A stretch of DNA of 57,212 nucleotides from positions 1-57,212 of the forward strand of contig MFKU01000016.1 in NCBI GenBank assembly GCA_001781095.1, read 5' to 3'. This document shows positions 1 through 11,286 of the stretch, one piece after another. Each line of letters begins with the position of its first letter. Positions within the stretch are counted from its first letter, which is position 1. The notes under the pieces were generated by a model. That model was not told the DNA's origin. It saw only the letters and a program-made list of their open reading frames with translations, and did no database searches. Position numbers and translations under genes: made by a program. This stretch comes from Candidatus Kaiserbacteria bacterium RIFCSPHIGHO2_01_FULL_53_31 (GTDB lineage: Bacteria > Patescibacteriota > Minisyncoccia > Phycocordibacterales > Phycocordibacteraceae).

Positions 1-2698
1 TCGAATAGATGTCTAGTTTGTTGTTCACAGGAGTGGTCGTCCCGATACCGACGTTGCCTAGCGAACTGATGAAGATAGAAGAGGTGGCTTGAGCGGTGCC
101 CGCATCATTCCCCACGATAAAGTTTCCTTTGGCGAGAGCATTGGATATGGGAGTGAAGCCGAAGAGCGATGAGGAAGCGACTTGATACAACGATCCGCTG
201 TTCCCTGCGATGAGGCCAGTGAGTGAACCAAGGACAGGAGTGTTGGTGAAGGTTTGGGTCCCGCCCCAGAGATTGGACGTGGTCGTGCCGAAGGCGAGCG
301 AGAGGTGTGAACCGGCGGTGCCGAGACCCGTGAGCGGGTAATCAGCGGTGACCGAGGAGAGACCACCCAGTCCTGCTACAGAGAGACAGGTGCCGTTGAT
401 AGCGAAGCAGCCGGATCGCAGGTCGAGACCATGACCAAATGTTGAAGTTGCAGTGGCGCTGATGTTGATGGTGTCGGCACCCGTGTTGCCGAGGGAGAGG
501 AGGGTGCCGGGCGAGGTGGTGCCGATGCCGACTCTATATCTAAATGTTGATGCGACGCTCGTGGAAGTTGCCACGAAGTTGGCAGCATCCACATACCCCG
601 TAAACCGACCCTGCCCCGTAACATCCAAATTGTATTTGGCATTCGTGTTATTGATGCCCACCTTCCCTGCGCCACCAATCGGATTTAGGTATATATTGCC
701 GTCAGCGATTCCCGTCTCGAGATTAAGACTTTTATCTCCCGTATAATCATAGATTTTGATACGGCTCGAGGCATCATCATTAAAGATAATCGTGCTGTCT
801 CCTGCAGTATTAAAAAGAATGCTTGAGAGGGTATCACTCAAATATAGATTCCCATTCACATCGAGTTTCCCACTCGGCGCAGCTGTCCCAACACCTACGT
901 TCCCACTCGCCGCGATGTAGAGAGAGTTTGCAGATGCTGTTCGGTTCACTGTGAACGTGGCGTTGTTGCCGGCGGTAAAGCCGCCGGCAAATGTTGACGT
1001 CGCGGTGGTGGACGTCGCAATGTATCGCGCTGCAGTGGGGGTTGAGGTTGAGATGAGTGCGCCGCTCGCGTTTGTTGCGGTCAACATGTTCGTGCCGAGC
1101 GCGGAAAAGACCGGCGCATTCGTGAAGGTCTGCGTACCACCCCAGAGATTTGAAGTGGTCGTGCCGAAGGCGAGCGAGAGGTGTGAACCTGCGGTGCCGA
1201 GACCGGTGAGCGGATAGTCGGCAGTCACGCTGGAGAGGCCGCCGAGACCTGTGGCTGTGATACACACGCCGCCGATGGCATAGCAGCCATCTTCGAGATT
1301 GACACCTTGTCCGTAGAAGGTTGAGGTTGCAGTGGTGAAGTTGGCGACGCCCCCGATTGAGAGCAGCGATCCAGGCGTCGTCGTGCCGATGCCGACGTTC
1401 GTCCCATCGAATACGAAGTTTGCCGAGTTCGTGAGGGTAGTGCCGTTATAAAATTCGACGCCGTTTGCCACACCGCCGGTCGTGGTACCCGTGCCTCCAT
1501 TTGCGAGAGGAAGCGCAGTACCGCTGTACGTGACTGCGAGGGTACCGTCCGATGTGATAGGTGAACCAGCAACCGACAGAAACGTGGGAACAGAAAGGCC
1601 GATCGAGCTTACTCCGCCTGCATTGCTCCCACCCCCACTCGCCGCCTTCGAAGAAATAATCAGATTCTGCGGTGTACCCGCTATCGTTACGTTCTTCCCT
1701 GCAGTGATCGAATTGACGATGTTCGATGCAAACACGCGACCGGATCCAGCCGTAATGTCTGCATTGTTCGTACTGATGCCGCCGGATGCCCGGATCTGCC
1801 TATCGAATGTTGATGCGCCACTGACCCGTAATGCATTATTGATAGTGGCCAGGCCTCCTACGGTCACCGCGTCACGAATAGTGACGCTCGTATTGAAACC
1901 GAGAACGGGGTTCTCGAGCGTCGATGCATTAGAGGCTGCAACCACACGGAGCCGATCTGATCTCAGCACGGCACTCGCGTCGGGTGAACCGGATATCCCC
2001 GTACGAAGAGACGTCCTCGACGCAGTCGTGCGAGCCGCAGGAGGTGTTGACGATGATACCGCGTTCACGTTGTATCCCGAAGTGAACGAACTGATAAGAG
2101 AATTAAACGCGATCGTCATCCGACCGCTGAGTGTCTCGAACGCTCTGAAGAAAAGATCGCCGACTTCGGCGAGAATACCCGCCGCTCCCAGTGTCGACGC
2201 AGTCACCGTTGATTCGTCATCAAGATTTCCATTTATGGCAATCTGTGACAGAGTACGAGCGTTTGACGCGATCGAACGAAGTTCCCCGATAAAGTCAACC
2301 GCGTAACTAAGATTTTGAACTGCATCAACATTGCGCAGGAGACCTGCTGCCCCGCTCGCGAATAACACGACACCGAAAACAGCGGCCAGCGGCCACAATT
2401 GCCGTACACGATACGATGACTCTGAAATCGGAGGATACTCGTCAAATGAAGATTCGACTGCATATTCAATTTTACGCTTCTGAGAAAGATTGTCGTTTCT
2501 ATTCTGATTCAAGTGCTTCTGCGTTTCAACGAATTTATTCAACGACCCCTCGTCGACATACCATGCATTACCAATTTTGTCACCACGAAGTCTTCCATCC
2601 CGACACAGTTTTGAAATGTAATCGTTTGTAAAACCAACCCGACGAGCTGCCTCCTTCGACGAAATCATTTCTCCCCGTAAAAATTTAGATATTTTCAT
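1..2698 (-). CDS. HTH-transmembrane fibre-like repeat protein (partial, C-terminus off the left edge)
   Basis: An open frame runs from ATG at 2698 to base 1 with no stop (about 899 codons). I checked the frame at its start, near 1320 and at the left edge. Residues 11-59 form an excisionase/MerR-like helix-turn-helix (ISSKEAARR, DYISKLCRDG, AWYVDEGSLNKF), followed by a charged linker and one transmembrane segment at about 101-121 (WPLAAVFGVVLFASGAAGLL). The rest is Gly/Thr/Ser-rich and carries repeated phage-tail-fibre-like units such as VGIGTTTPG and KLDIYS. One module (GLGGLSSVTADYPLTGLG and following) occurs twice, 292 residues apart. Inferred topology: DNA-binding head in the cytoplasm, long fibre outside. 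Two further HTH-membrane proteins lie at 8251 and 10420. It may end in an S74-type chaperone domain beyond the window. Function unknown; adhesin or membrane-tethered regulator are both possible. Confidence 0.85.
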   Translation of the reverse strand, partial: MKISKFLRGEMISSKEAARRVGFTNDYISKLCRDGRLRGDKIGNAWYVDEGSLNKFVETQKHLNQNRNDNLSQKRKIEYAVESSFDEYPPISESSYRVRQLWPLAAVFGVVLFASGAAGLLRNVDAVQNLSYAVDFIGELRSIASNARTLSQIAINGNLDDESTVTASTLGAAGILAEVGDLFFRAFETLSGRMTIAFNSLISSFTSGYNVNAVSSSTPPAARTTASRTSLRTGISGSPDASAVLRSDRLRVVAASNASTLENPVLGFNTSVTIRDAVTVGGLATINNALRVSGASTFDRQIRASGGISTNNADITAGSGRVFASNIVNSITAGKNVTIAGTPQNLIISSKAASGGGSNAGGVSSIGLSVPTFLSVAGSPITSDGTLAVTYSGTALPLANGGTGTTTGGVANGVEFYNGTTLTNSANFVFDGTNVGIGTTTPGSLLSIGGVANFTTATSTFYGQGVNLEDGCYAIGGVCITATGLGGLSSVTADYPLTGLGTAGSHLSLAFGTTTSNLWGGTQTFTNAPVFSALGTNMLTATNASGALISTSTPTAARYIATSTTATSTFAGGFTAGNNATFTVNRTASANSLYIAASGNVGVGTAAPSGKLDVNGNLYLSDTLSSILFNTAGDSTIIFNDDASSRIKIYDYTGDKSLNLETGIADGNIYLNPIGGAGKVGINNTNAKYNLDVTGQGRFTGYVDAANFVATSTSVASTFRYRVGIGTTSPGTLLSLGNTGADTINISATATSTFGHGLDLRSGCFAINGTCLSVAGLGGLSSVTADYPLTGLGTAGSHLSLAFGTTTSNLWGGTQTFTNTPVLGSLTGLIAGNSGSLYQVASSSLFGFTPISNALAKGNFIVGNDAGTAQATSSIFISSLGNVGIGTTTPVNNKLDIYS
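241..455 (-). repeat. Intragenic repeat copy, matched at 1117-1331
   Basis: This stretch of the fibre gene is closely similar to 1117-1331 with a constant offset of 876 bp (292 codons). Both copies encode a Cys-containing strand (SGCFAINGTC here), then GLGGLSSVTADYPLTGLG and SNLWGGTQTFTN. It looks like duplication of a fibre module. Confidence 0.8.
1117..1331 (-). repeat. Intragenic repeat copy, matched at 241-455
   Basis: Second copy of the fibre module; the Cys strand reads DGCYAIGGVC. The shared core is nearly identical at protein level while third codon positions differ, so the duplication is not very recent or is under protein-level selection. Confidence 0.8.
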
Positions 2699-3039
2699 CG
2701 TGTTCGCGAAAACGAATTATCTATATTCTATCAGTTGATTCTCGTTCGTCTGACACATATTTCTGAATGTGTGGATAATGACAGAAAATGCAGCCCAAGT
2801 GTTCAAAACAAACACTGAGAATTGATCCTATGTACCATTCGCGCACACCATTTGCATCGCCTAGGAGCAGACATTTCGCTTTGATGCAGTGTGTTTATCT
2901 GGATGTTTTGACCTTATGCATTCAAAAAGGGTGCTGAAAGTATTTTCTACGTACTCTGCTGCCGATGTGTTTTATGTAATCTCGCCGATATATGTTGTAT
3001 ACACAATATATCTCGTCTCGACGAGATATATTGTGTATT
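2699..3039. other. Intergenic region between the fibre gene and the F1 operon
   Basis: No convincing gene. It holds AT-rich -10-like sequence for the fibre gene (2715-2735), the palindrome TTCGCGAA at 2703-2710 just before its ATG, one perfect DnaA-box-like nonamer at 2770-2778 (TGTGGATAA), a small hairpin near 2798-2816 and the large inverted repeat at 2999-3038. Confidence 0.6.
2999..3038. repeat. 18-bp perfect inverted repeat just after the F1 operon stop
   Basis: Bases 2999-3016 are the exact reverse complement of 3021-3038, with loop CTCG. The arm begins one base after the epsilon stop codon (3040-3042). The stem is AT-rich and is not followed by a clear U-tract on the minus strand, so it is not a classical intrinsic terminator; it could define or protect the 3' end of the operon mRNA, or be a protein-binding site. 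Confidence 0.85.
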
Positions 3040-5526
<2,487 letters not shown>

Positions 5527-5542
<16 letters not shown>

Positions 5543-6999
5543 AGTGATTGCAGACGAGGAACGGCGCTTTCAACTTTTCTGAGGAATTGTTCGAGCGATA
5601 CCGTACCGCGCCGTACGCTCGCGCGCAGCGGTTCCAGTTCGGGATCGCTCGAGATCGCGGAGGCGAGGACTTCGCGGTTGCGTTTTACATAATCGGCATC
5701 GGTACCCTCACCCAGCTTCGTAAAGACGAGCGCGAGCAGAATGACTTGCACTTCAAGCGATCGCGCAGCGGTCGATTCCTGATCGAGAAATACCTGAAGA
5801 GATTCTCCCTGTTTGATGAGCCCGCGTGTCTGCTCGGACAATTGTGTCCCGAATTGGCTGTACCGCTTCTGCCGTTCATACTCGGCAATGAGTGCATGAA
5901 CGCGTATGGCGAGTTGTTTTGTAAGATTATTCTGCACTTTATGGCCCACGCGCGTAACCGATTGCTGGGGAACGGTCGCCGGGAAATGCCCCTCTGCGTA
6001 CAAGGTTGGCGAGAAAAAGAGGTGCCCGTCAGTCGCCGACACCATGTTGGTCGAGACGAGATTAGTCATATCTTCAATGTTCGTCTCAAGCACGGGCAAG
6101 ATCGTGATGCTACCGCCCCCAACCGTTTTATTAAATCGCCCGCCGCGCTCAAGTAAGCGTGCTTGTTGGTAGAACATATCGCCCGGGTATGATTCTCGAC
6201 CGGGAACTTCACCCGAGAGCAACGCTATTTCGCGGAAGTACTTCGCATGAGTACCGAGGTCATCAAGAACGAGCAATACGTCTCTTCCTTCCCATGAGAA
6301 ATACTCAGCGAGTTCGAGTGAGACGATCGGTGTCAGATATATTCTCGGAGCAGAATCGTTTGAATAGGACGCCAAAATGATGCTTTTATTATTGCCATGT
6401 TCGCTCATGAGGTGAGCGGTAACGTCTTCGATATAGCCAATCGGGCGACCGATAAAGGCATAAATACATATGACCTCAGAGCCACGTTGACGTGCAAGCA
6501 CACTTTCAAGGAAGACCGTCTTCCCGCTTGATATGGGACCGATAACGAGTTGTCGTTGCCCCTTTGCAATAGGGATAAGCACGTCAACGGCAGGCATGCC
6601 GGTCATGAGTTGTTCTGACAATTCGGCGCGTGCGTTCATACTCGGCGCGTCAGCCTGCATCCGGAGTGGGACAGTACTCTCGGGGAAACCGCCGAGACCA
6701 TCAATCGGTTCTCCGAGAACGTTCAGTGCACGCCCGTATAAATGCTCGCCAAATGAGAACTGGATACCACGAGTATCGATGACAAATTGATCGCCTGCCT
6801 TCGGTGTTCCGCGATCAAGCAAGTAGGCCTCGACACTATCCTCGCGCAGAGCGGTCACGAGCGCACGTTCCCCTTTCTGGTTAACGATAACGGTATCAAC
6901 ACGCGCTGATGGCAAACCTTCAAGGGTAATTAGATACTCCTTCGCTTTGATAACGAAGCCCGTTTCTCCTTCGATGATCGTATGCGCGCGAGTGTCCAT
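5527..6999 (-). CDS. atpA: F1 ATPase alpha subunit
   Basis: 490 residues. P-loop GPISSGKT at 154-161 (a divergent version of GDRQTGKT), PGRESYPGDMFY at about 266-277, and the arginine finger in SVTRVG (Arg350) are present, so the non-catalytic sites and the beta-site arginine finger look intact. The protein starts at the beta-barrel (TIIEGETGFVI) and lacks the roughly 25-residue N-terminal helix that in canonical F1 binds delta. Two nt separate it from the delta stop. Confidence 0.95.
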
Positions 7000-7001
7000 G
7001 A

Positions 7002-7550
7002 TCAGGTGTGAGGATGCGCGACCGACATGCTCTGTTCGATTTTTGTATGAATAGACGTACGGAGCGCAGTCTCGTGTTGGGTAACGTACTGATCAAATCC
7101 GAAATCGTGGAGCTGATTGTTCCAAATTATTCGACAACCTACCGAGACGGTCCGATCGATATCAACGGTGATCATGAGTGAAGAACTGACGTTGCGGCGT
7201 GCCCACACTCCGATCGCATCCACATCCGCGCGCGCGAGAACAACCGGCAGCGTGAGTGACAGCGTTTGCAGCTGCGTGCACTCTTCTGCGAGTTGATCGA
7301 GTGTCGCGTAGAAAGATTCTTGCGTGAAGGTCTCGAGGAACGAGGACGGCAACGACTGCAGGTACGCAATGTCGGCTGTCGGATTATTGCTATGGGAGGC
7401 AAACGCCCCGACCACCTCACGACTCGCTCGTACGTCGCGTTTGGTGAAAAAAACGAACTCAAGAAATTCTCGTATCAGATTGAGCCGGTACGCGAAATCT
7501 GATCGGCTGTACGTGTGTTCGGTGAGAGTGTCGAGGAGTGCACGTGTCAT
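7002..7550 (-). CDS. atpH: F1 ATPase delta-like subunit
   Basis: 182 residues at the standard delta position between b and alpha. The C-terminal part (ITVDIDRTVSVGCRI, followed by a long helix HETALRTSIHTKIE) fits the delta C-terminal domain that meets the peripheral stalk. The N-terminal helical bundle is only weakly recognisable. Overlaps the b stop by 4 nt (ATGA). Assignment relies partly on gene order. Confidence 0.75.
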   Translation of the reverse strand: MTRALLDTLTEHTYSRSDFAYRLNLIREFLEFVFFTKRDVRASREVVGAFASHSNNPTADIAYLQSLPSSFLETFTQESFYATLDQLAEECTQLQTLSLTLPVVLARADVDAIGVWARRNVSSSLMITVDIDRTVSVGCRIIWNNQLHDFGFDQYVTQHETALRTSIHTKIEQSMSVAHPHT

Positions 7551-8242
7551 GAGGGTGAGCCGAATATTCCTTGTTTCTTTGCTTCGGCGAGTGCATCAAG
7601 GATAATGCCGCGGTGATCAGCGAGCGAAAGCGACCTGTTGAGAGCGATGCGAGCCGCGTCTTCAATGAGCGCGACAATTTCTTCATCAAGTATCGCGAAC
7701 CGTTCCTGCTTATACACTTCGACCGCTTTTCGCGCGGCCGTAATCTCGTTCGCAAGCTCGTCTGAGACTTGTTTCTTCGCGTCGCGAGCGAATGTCTCAT
7801 ATTCCTTCTCGAGGCGAGTAGAGATGGCAGCGAACGTTTGTTTCATATGCTCAGAAAGTTGCGGAATAATATCTGCCTGCTTATTCAAAAGATCTTTTGT
7901 ATGTGCAGTTATTTCTTCAAGATGCTTCACCTCTTCGAGACGGAATCGTTCATCTTCTTCCTTGCGAGCAGTGAATATCTTCTCGGCTTCTATCTGTGCC
8001 GTGGCTCGCAGCGTGCGACTCTGAGCCTCTGCTTCTTCGAGCATATGCTGTGCTTTCTCCTGCGCCTCGTGCACTATCTGATCGAAAACGGGAGTCGCAA
8101 GATAGCGCACGCGTGTCTCGAGCTGAATGACGACAACCGCGAGAACCGCGAGCGCCAGGGCGACGAGCGCGAGAATGATGATCAGCACTGACACAAGCGG
8201 AGCGGAGAAGATCGTCGACCACAAAGATTGGATGGTGTTCAT
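7547..8242 (-). CDS. atpF: F-type ATPase b subunit (peripheral stalk)
   Basis: 231 residues, longer than the usual 155-170. One N-terminal transmembrane segment at about 17-42 (PLVSVLIIILALVALALAVL) and then a long, highly charged coiled coil (Glu/Lys/Ala-rich, 60-200). The fit to subunit b is structural rather than by motif, supported by its place directly before delta. It anchors F1 to the membrane. The start lies 8 nt after the stop of the 619-aa HTH-membrane protein. Confidence 0.85.
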   Translation of the reverse strand: MNTIQSLWSTIFSAPLVSVLIIILALVALALAVLAVVVIQLETRVRYLATPVFDQIVHEAQEKAQHMLEEAEAQSRTLRATAQIEAEKIFTARKEEDERFRLEEVKHLEEITAHTKDLLNKQADIIPQLSEHMKQTFAAISTRLEKEYETFARDAKKQVSDELANEITAARKAVEVYKQERFAILDEEIVALIEDAARIALNRSLSLADHRGIILDALAEAKKQGIFGSPS

Positions 8243-8250
8243 AGTAAGTG

Positions 8251-10110
8251 TTATAGCGGAAAAAAGAGGATTAAGAGCCCGAGAAACAAACCTGCAATGC
8301 TTACGAGGATGATAAGTACCGTATTCAATACCACCATCGATTGAATGGAAGCCTTCGCGAGCGGATTGCGTCCGATTGATACGATACTGTCCTTCAAGTT
8401 AGAACCGAAATTTCGAAATGCGATGAAAATCGTACCGAAGACGACCATCGCCGCAAGCAGATACTTGATAAGAACGGCGACGGGCGCGGTGATGCCAATG
8501 TCCTCCCCTACCGTGACCAGCTGCTCGGTCTCGGTTGCTGTTTCGTCTAAAACGGGTGGTCCCAGAGCGAGTTGCGCCCTGATAGAACCGGAGTCTTCTG
8601 CCAGCCCGCTTAATTCTTCCGTTGCGATGGTGCCGCTCGGGAAGGAATCAAGAGCAGTACCGATGACGAAAGAATCTGATGTGTCGGCTTTTTGGGCCTT
8701 GCCGGGAACAGCCGACGACGTGATGTAGTCACCTACGCTGATCGTCCCATTCGCATTTGTCACGTTCACCGTGACCGTGCCAGTGCTCACAACGGGGACG
8801 CCTCCAGGGTTCGTATCAAGAACGATCATAGGATCGGTCACGACCACACCGAGGACATTCGGATCGCCGGCCTCTTGCGCAAGCCGAAACGTCTGGGTCG
8901 TTTGATCAAACGACACGAGATCACCGGATAGGGCGGCGTCGTCGGAAATGATATACGTCTTGGCGATTGCGATCGTGTCAGGTTGCACTTTTGCAAGGAA
9001 AGCGGCACCAAGCTGGGAATCCGAAGAGGGTGCAGGCTCGGGCGGAGCAGAAGCTGTTTCAGCTACATCTATCTCTTGAGCAATTGCTGCCGCTACGGCA
9101 TCTGGAATTTCTTCTGTAGCGGGCAGAGGAATATCATTCGCAGTCGGTATGATGGCCGCTGCGAGCTGAGGCGAGGGTGCGCGCATCATCGCAGAGAGAT
9201 TCTCCTTGATTTCGAATGCAAGAGATCCTGCTGTTTGAATAGTTGCAAGATATTGTCCGAAAAGATCGTTTGACAGAGCCGTAAAATAACTCGCCGTAGA
9301 ATATTCGTATCCCCACACGGACGCTGCCATTGCCGGCGCAATGCGAGCAGGAATTGCTGTTGTCAGAGAAAAGAGCCGAGCTGCTGCGGCAGGAGAGCGC
9401 TCCGCAACACGGAAAAGGACTTCGCCAAGTCCGCCAACAGACAGCACAATTCTACGGGCCGTGTCGGGAGACGTGGTAACGAAACCATAGACGATCATCT
9501 CATACCCATCGATTATCGACCGCTTCGCATCGACGACCGTTAGCCCAATATCTGAGAGAGTCTTTGCAGCGCGCGCTGTCATTCTTTCGCCGTTATCAAT
9601 AATTCGTACACCATCAGTTACCGCGGCAAGCGACGTGAAATCGATCCTAGAAGCCAAGTAGGCTGTGCTACTTTGGATATATTCGCCGACTGCATATGGG
9701 AACGTATACGCGATCGCTTCAATGCGTGGGGTGAGTGACGAAAGTGATAAAGACTGCGCTGTCCAAAACGCGGATGCTACGACGAATAACGCTGCGACTA
9801 CTGCTAGCACCAAAGAGCTTGCGGTCGCCGGAAGTATGTCAGAAACCGATTCGCAGCGGGGCGATTCAAATGCACGTTCATATTCTTCCTTATATTTGCT
9901 TGCCCGTTCGCGCGCCTTCGCGTCTTTTCGCGCATTTTGATCTACAACGAACTGTTTGAGAGATTCTCTATCAATAAGAAGCACTCGCCCAGGTCGAGAC
10001 GCGCGAATTTCTCCGCGACGTGCGAGACGCGCAATATAGTCTGGCGTGTATCCATATAGTTTAGAAGCGTCTTTCGTCGATATAAGGGTGTCAAGATAAG
10101 GAGCAAGCAT
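8251..10110 (-). CDS. HTH-membrane protein with fibre beta-domain and c-subunit-like C-terminal hairpin; first gene of the F1 operon
   Basis: 619 residues. Residues 8-56 are an excisionase-like HTH (ISTKDASKLYGYTPDYIARL) similar to the proteins at 1-2698 and 10420. A charged helix (58-82) and a transmembrane segment (98-118) follow, then a large ectodomain. Residues 394-495 (GDLVSFD, NVLGVV, GTVTVNV, ISVGDYITSSAVPGKA) match the beta-domain seen in tail-fibre/peptidase-G2-like proteins. The end is a hairpin: helix 541-566, loop with SIGRNPLAK at 578-586, helix 591-617. The predicted cytoplasmic G-R-N-P loop and topology resemble F0 subunit c, but the first helix lacks the Gly-x-Gly repeat and no Glu/Asp is in the second helix. 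It is 8 nt upstream of b, in the position of the missing a and c genes. Function unknown; inferred membrane partner of F1. Confidence 0.85.
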   Translation of the reverse strand: MLAPYLDTLISTKDASKLYGYTPDYIARLARRGEIRASRPGRVLLIDRESLKQFVVDQNARKDAKARERASKYKEEYERAFESPRCESVSDILPATASSLVLAVVAALFVVASAFWTAQSLSLSSLTPRIEAIAYTFPYAVGEYIQSSTAYLASRIDFTSLAAVTDGVRIIDNGERMTARAAKTLSDIGLTVVDAKRSIIDGYEMIVYGFVTTSPDTARRIVLSVGGLGEVLFRVAERSPAAAARLFSLTTAIPARIAPAMAASVWGYEYSTASYFTALSNDLFGQYLATIQTAGSLAFEIKENLSAMMRAPSPQLAAAIIPTANDIPLPATEEIPDAVAAAIAQEIDVAETASAPPEPAPSSDSQLGAAFLAKVQPDTIAIAKTYIISDDAALSGDLVSFDQTTQTFRLAQEAGDPNVLGVVVTDPMIVLDTNPGGVPVVSTGTVTVNVTNANGTISVGDYITSSAVPGKAQKADTSDSFVIGTALDSFPSGTIATEELSGLAEDSGSIRAQLALGPPVLDETATETEQLVTVGEDIGITAPVAVLIKYLLAAMVVFGTIFIAFRNFGSNLKDSIVSIGRNPLAKASIQSMVVLNTVLIILVSIAGLFLGLLILFFPL

Positions 10111-10419
10111 GTTTACACCGAATTATACAGTGAACACATGAGTATTTCGGCGGTTCGCCATCATGTAGTGGATAACACAAGTAGACTCACTGCGACTTCT
10201 AGCCATTCACTCACACGCCACAGTAGTCTGCGCAAAATATTTCGTTGTAGCGAGCAATGAGGGACGCCTTGCAAACTCACCTATCGACACAATCTGCATT
10301 ACACTGTAAATGAAAATACTCCCAAATACTACAAATAGATCAAACTTTCGTTTAAAATTAGATTCCGTCTAGGAATATTTTTGAATTATCAATCCGAGAC
10401 GTGATAACACGATATTAAG
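10111..10419. other. Gene-free AT-rich spacer
   Basis: About 310 nt with no supported gene. It contains the F1 operon -10 box and a near-match to a DnaA box (AGTGGATAAC near 10169-10178). I see no remnants of a longer ectodomain for the short HTH-membrane protein that ends at 10420. Confidence 0.5.
10122..10127 (-). promoter_or_regulatory. -10 box of the F1 operon
   Basis: Reads TATAAT on the minus strand, 11 nt before the ATG at 10110, giving a leader of only about 4-5 nt. No good -35 hexamer is visible. No Shine-Dalgarno sequence fits between it and the start. Confidence 0.55.
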
Positions 10420-11244
10420 CTATTTATTATACTCAGAAATACCAGTGATTATGCTAGCTCGGCTGACCGAGATAAGATATTGGTCTAGATATCCGCTCCC
10501 AGCCACAGCAGCTGTCGTCATTGCTGCTGCAAGCAGAACTCCTATGATCTTGACTAGTCGTACTGGCATCGCTTTATGAGGTCGCCCTCTTCGCGACGTC
10601 TCGGTAATTATCGGCTCCATGGCTGCATCTTCTGCCATGCTGTGTATCGGGATATTTATCATTTTGTCCCTATGCTCTCGCTGGCCGCTTTCTTCTTCTG
10701 CTAGCGCTGGCCTCGTGTGCTTAGGCGGCGTGATGTCCATGGGTTGCGATGGATACATGTTGCCATATTCAGATTGCTCGGCGCTAGTTACATCGATGCG
10801 TCCGCGTTGAGTAGTATCCGGCCATGGCTGACACAAGTCTACGACTTCTTGTTCTGACTCGCCGCTTGCAACGTATGCATCTTCATTCTTTTTTTCCTCC
10901 GTCGCGGCGAGTCGATTTATAGAAGGAAGACGCTCGCCAGATGAATGCACATAGCGCGGTGCTTCCCATGTCCGCTGAAACGGAGTTGCTGCAAATACTG
11001 GCGCTGGATGTGACGCCGGCTCATCCTCGATTTCGTTTGCGCGTGACGATGGTAAATGTGGAGAAGAACCAAAGCGATGATCCTGAAGAGCGCTCTCGAG
11101 AACGTACCAGCTACGTCCAACCAGTCGCGCTGGCACGCGACCCTCTCGACATAACTGGCCTACATAATCCTTGGCATACCCTGTAACCTTAGCAGCTCGT
11201 TTCGACGATATGTATTTCTTCTCGTCTATGAGAATCTCGTCCAT
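10420..11244 (-). CDS. HTH-transmembrane protein, short form
   Basis: 274 residues. Residues 11-57 are an HTH like those of its two neighbours (ISSKRAAKVTGYAKDYVGQL, CREGRVPARLVGRSWYVLES). Residues 60-220 are low-complexity, polar and Pro-rich, ending in a basic RRGRPHK patch that resembles an AT-hook. One transmembrane segment lies at about 229-250 and only about 24 residues follow. Compared with its relatives it has a long cytoplasmic part and almost no ectodomain, so it is either a distinct membrane-tethered DNA-binding protein or a truncated copy. It is not in the same transcript as gatB, having its own -10 box. Confidence 0.75.
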   Translation of the reverse strand: MDEILIDEKKYISSKRAAKVTGYAKDYVGQLCREGRVPARLVGRSWYVLESALQDHRFGSSPHLPSSRANEIEDEPASHPAPVFAATPFQRTWEAPRYVHSSGERLPSINRLAATEEKKNEDAYVASGESEQEVVDLCQPWPDTTQRGRIDVTSAEQSEYGNMYPSQPMDITPPKHTRPALAEEESGQREHRDKMINIPIHSMAEDAAMEPIITETSRRGRPHKAMPVRLVKIIGVLLAAAMTTAAVAGSGYLDQYLISVSRASIITGISEYNK

Positions 11245-11253
11245 ATAGTGGAT

Positions 11254-11259
11254 AGTATA
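11254..11259 (-). promoter_or_regulatory. -10 box of the short HTH-membrane gene
   Basis: TATACT on the minus strand, 9 nt before ATG 11244; implies a leader of 2-3 nt. Confidence 0.5.
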
Positions 11260-11286
11260 CGCACATCTCGTCTGGCGCGGAAGTGC

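Noticed and set aside
834-1265. Minus-strand reading at 834-1265 and similar short minus readings at 58-366, 376-678, 1225-1572 and 2233-2469
   Set aside because: They are in other frames than the continuous fibre frame and only mirror its repeats.
1482-2306. Plus-strand 274-codon open reading across 1482-2306
   Set aside because: It is antisense to the fibre gene, whose frame has HTH, membrane helix and fibre repeats; the plus reading has no recognisable features.
7559-10419. Hidden atpB or atpE genes near the F1 operon
   Set aside because: I looked in all frames around 7.5-10.4 kb for a c-type Gly-rich helix with a Glu/Asp helix, or the subunit-a Arg helix, and found neither.
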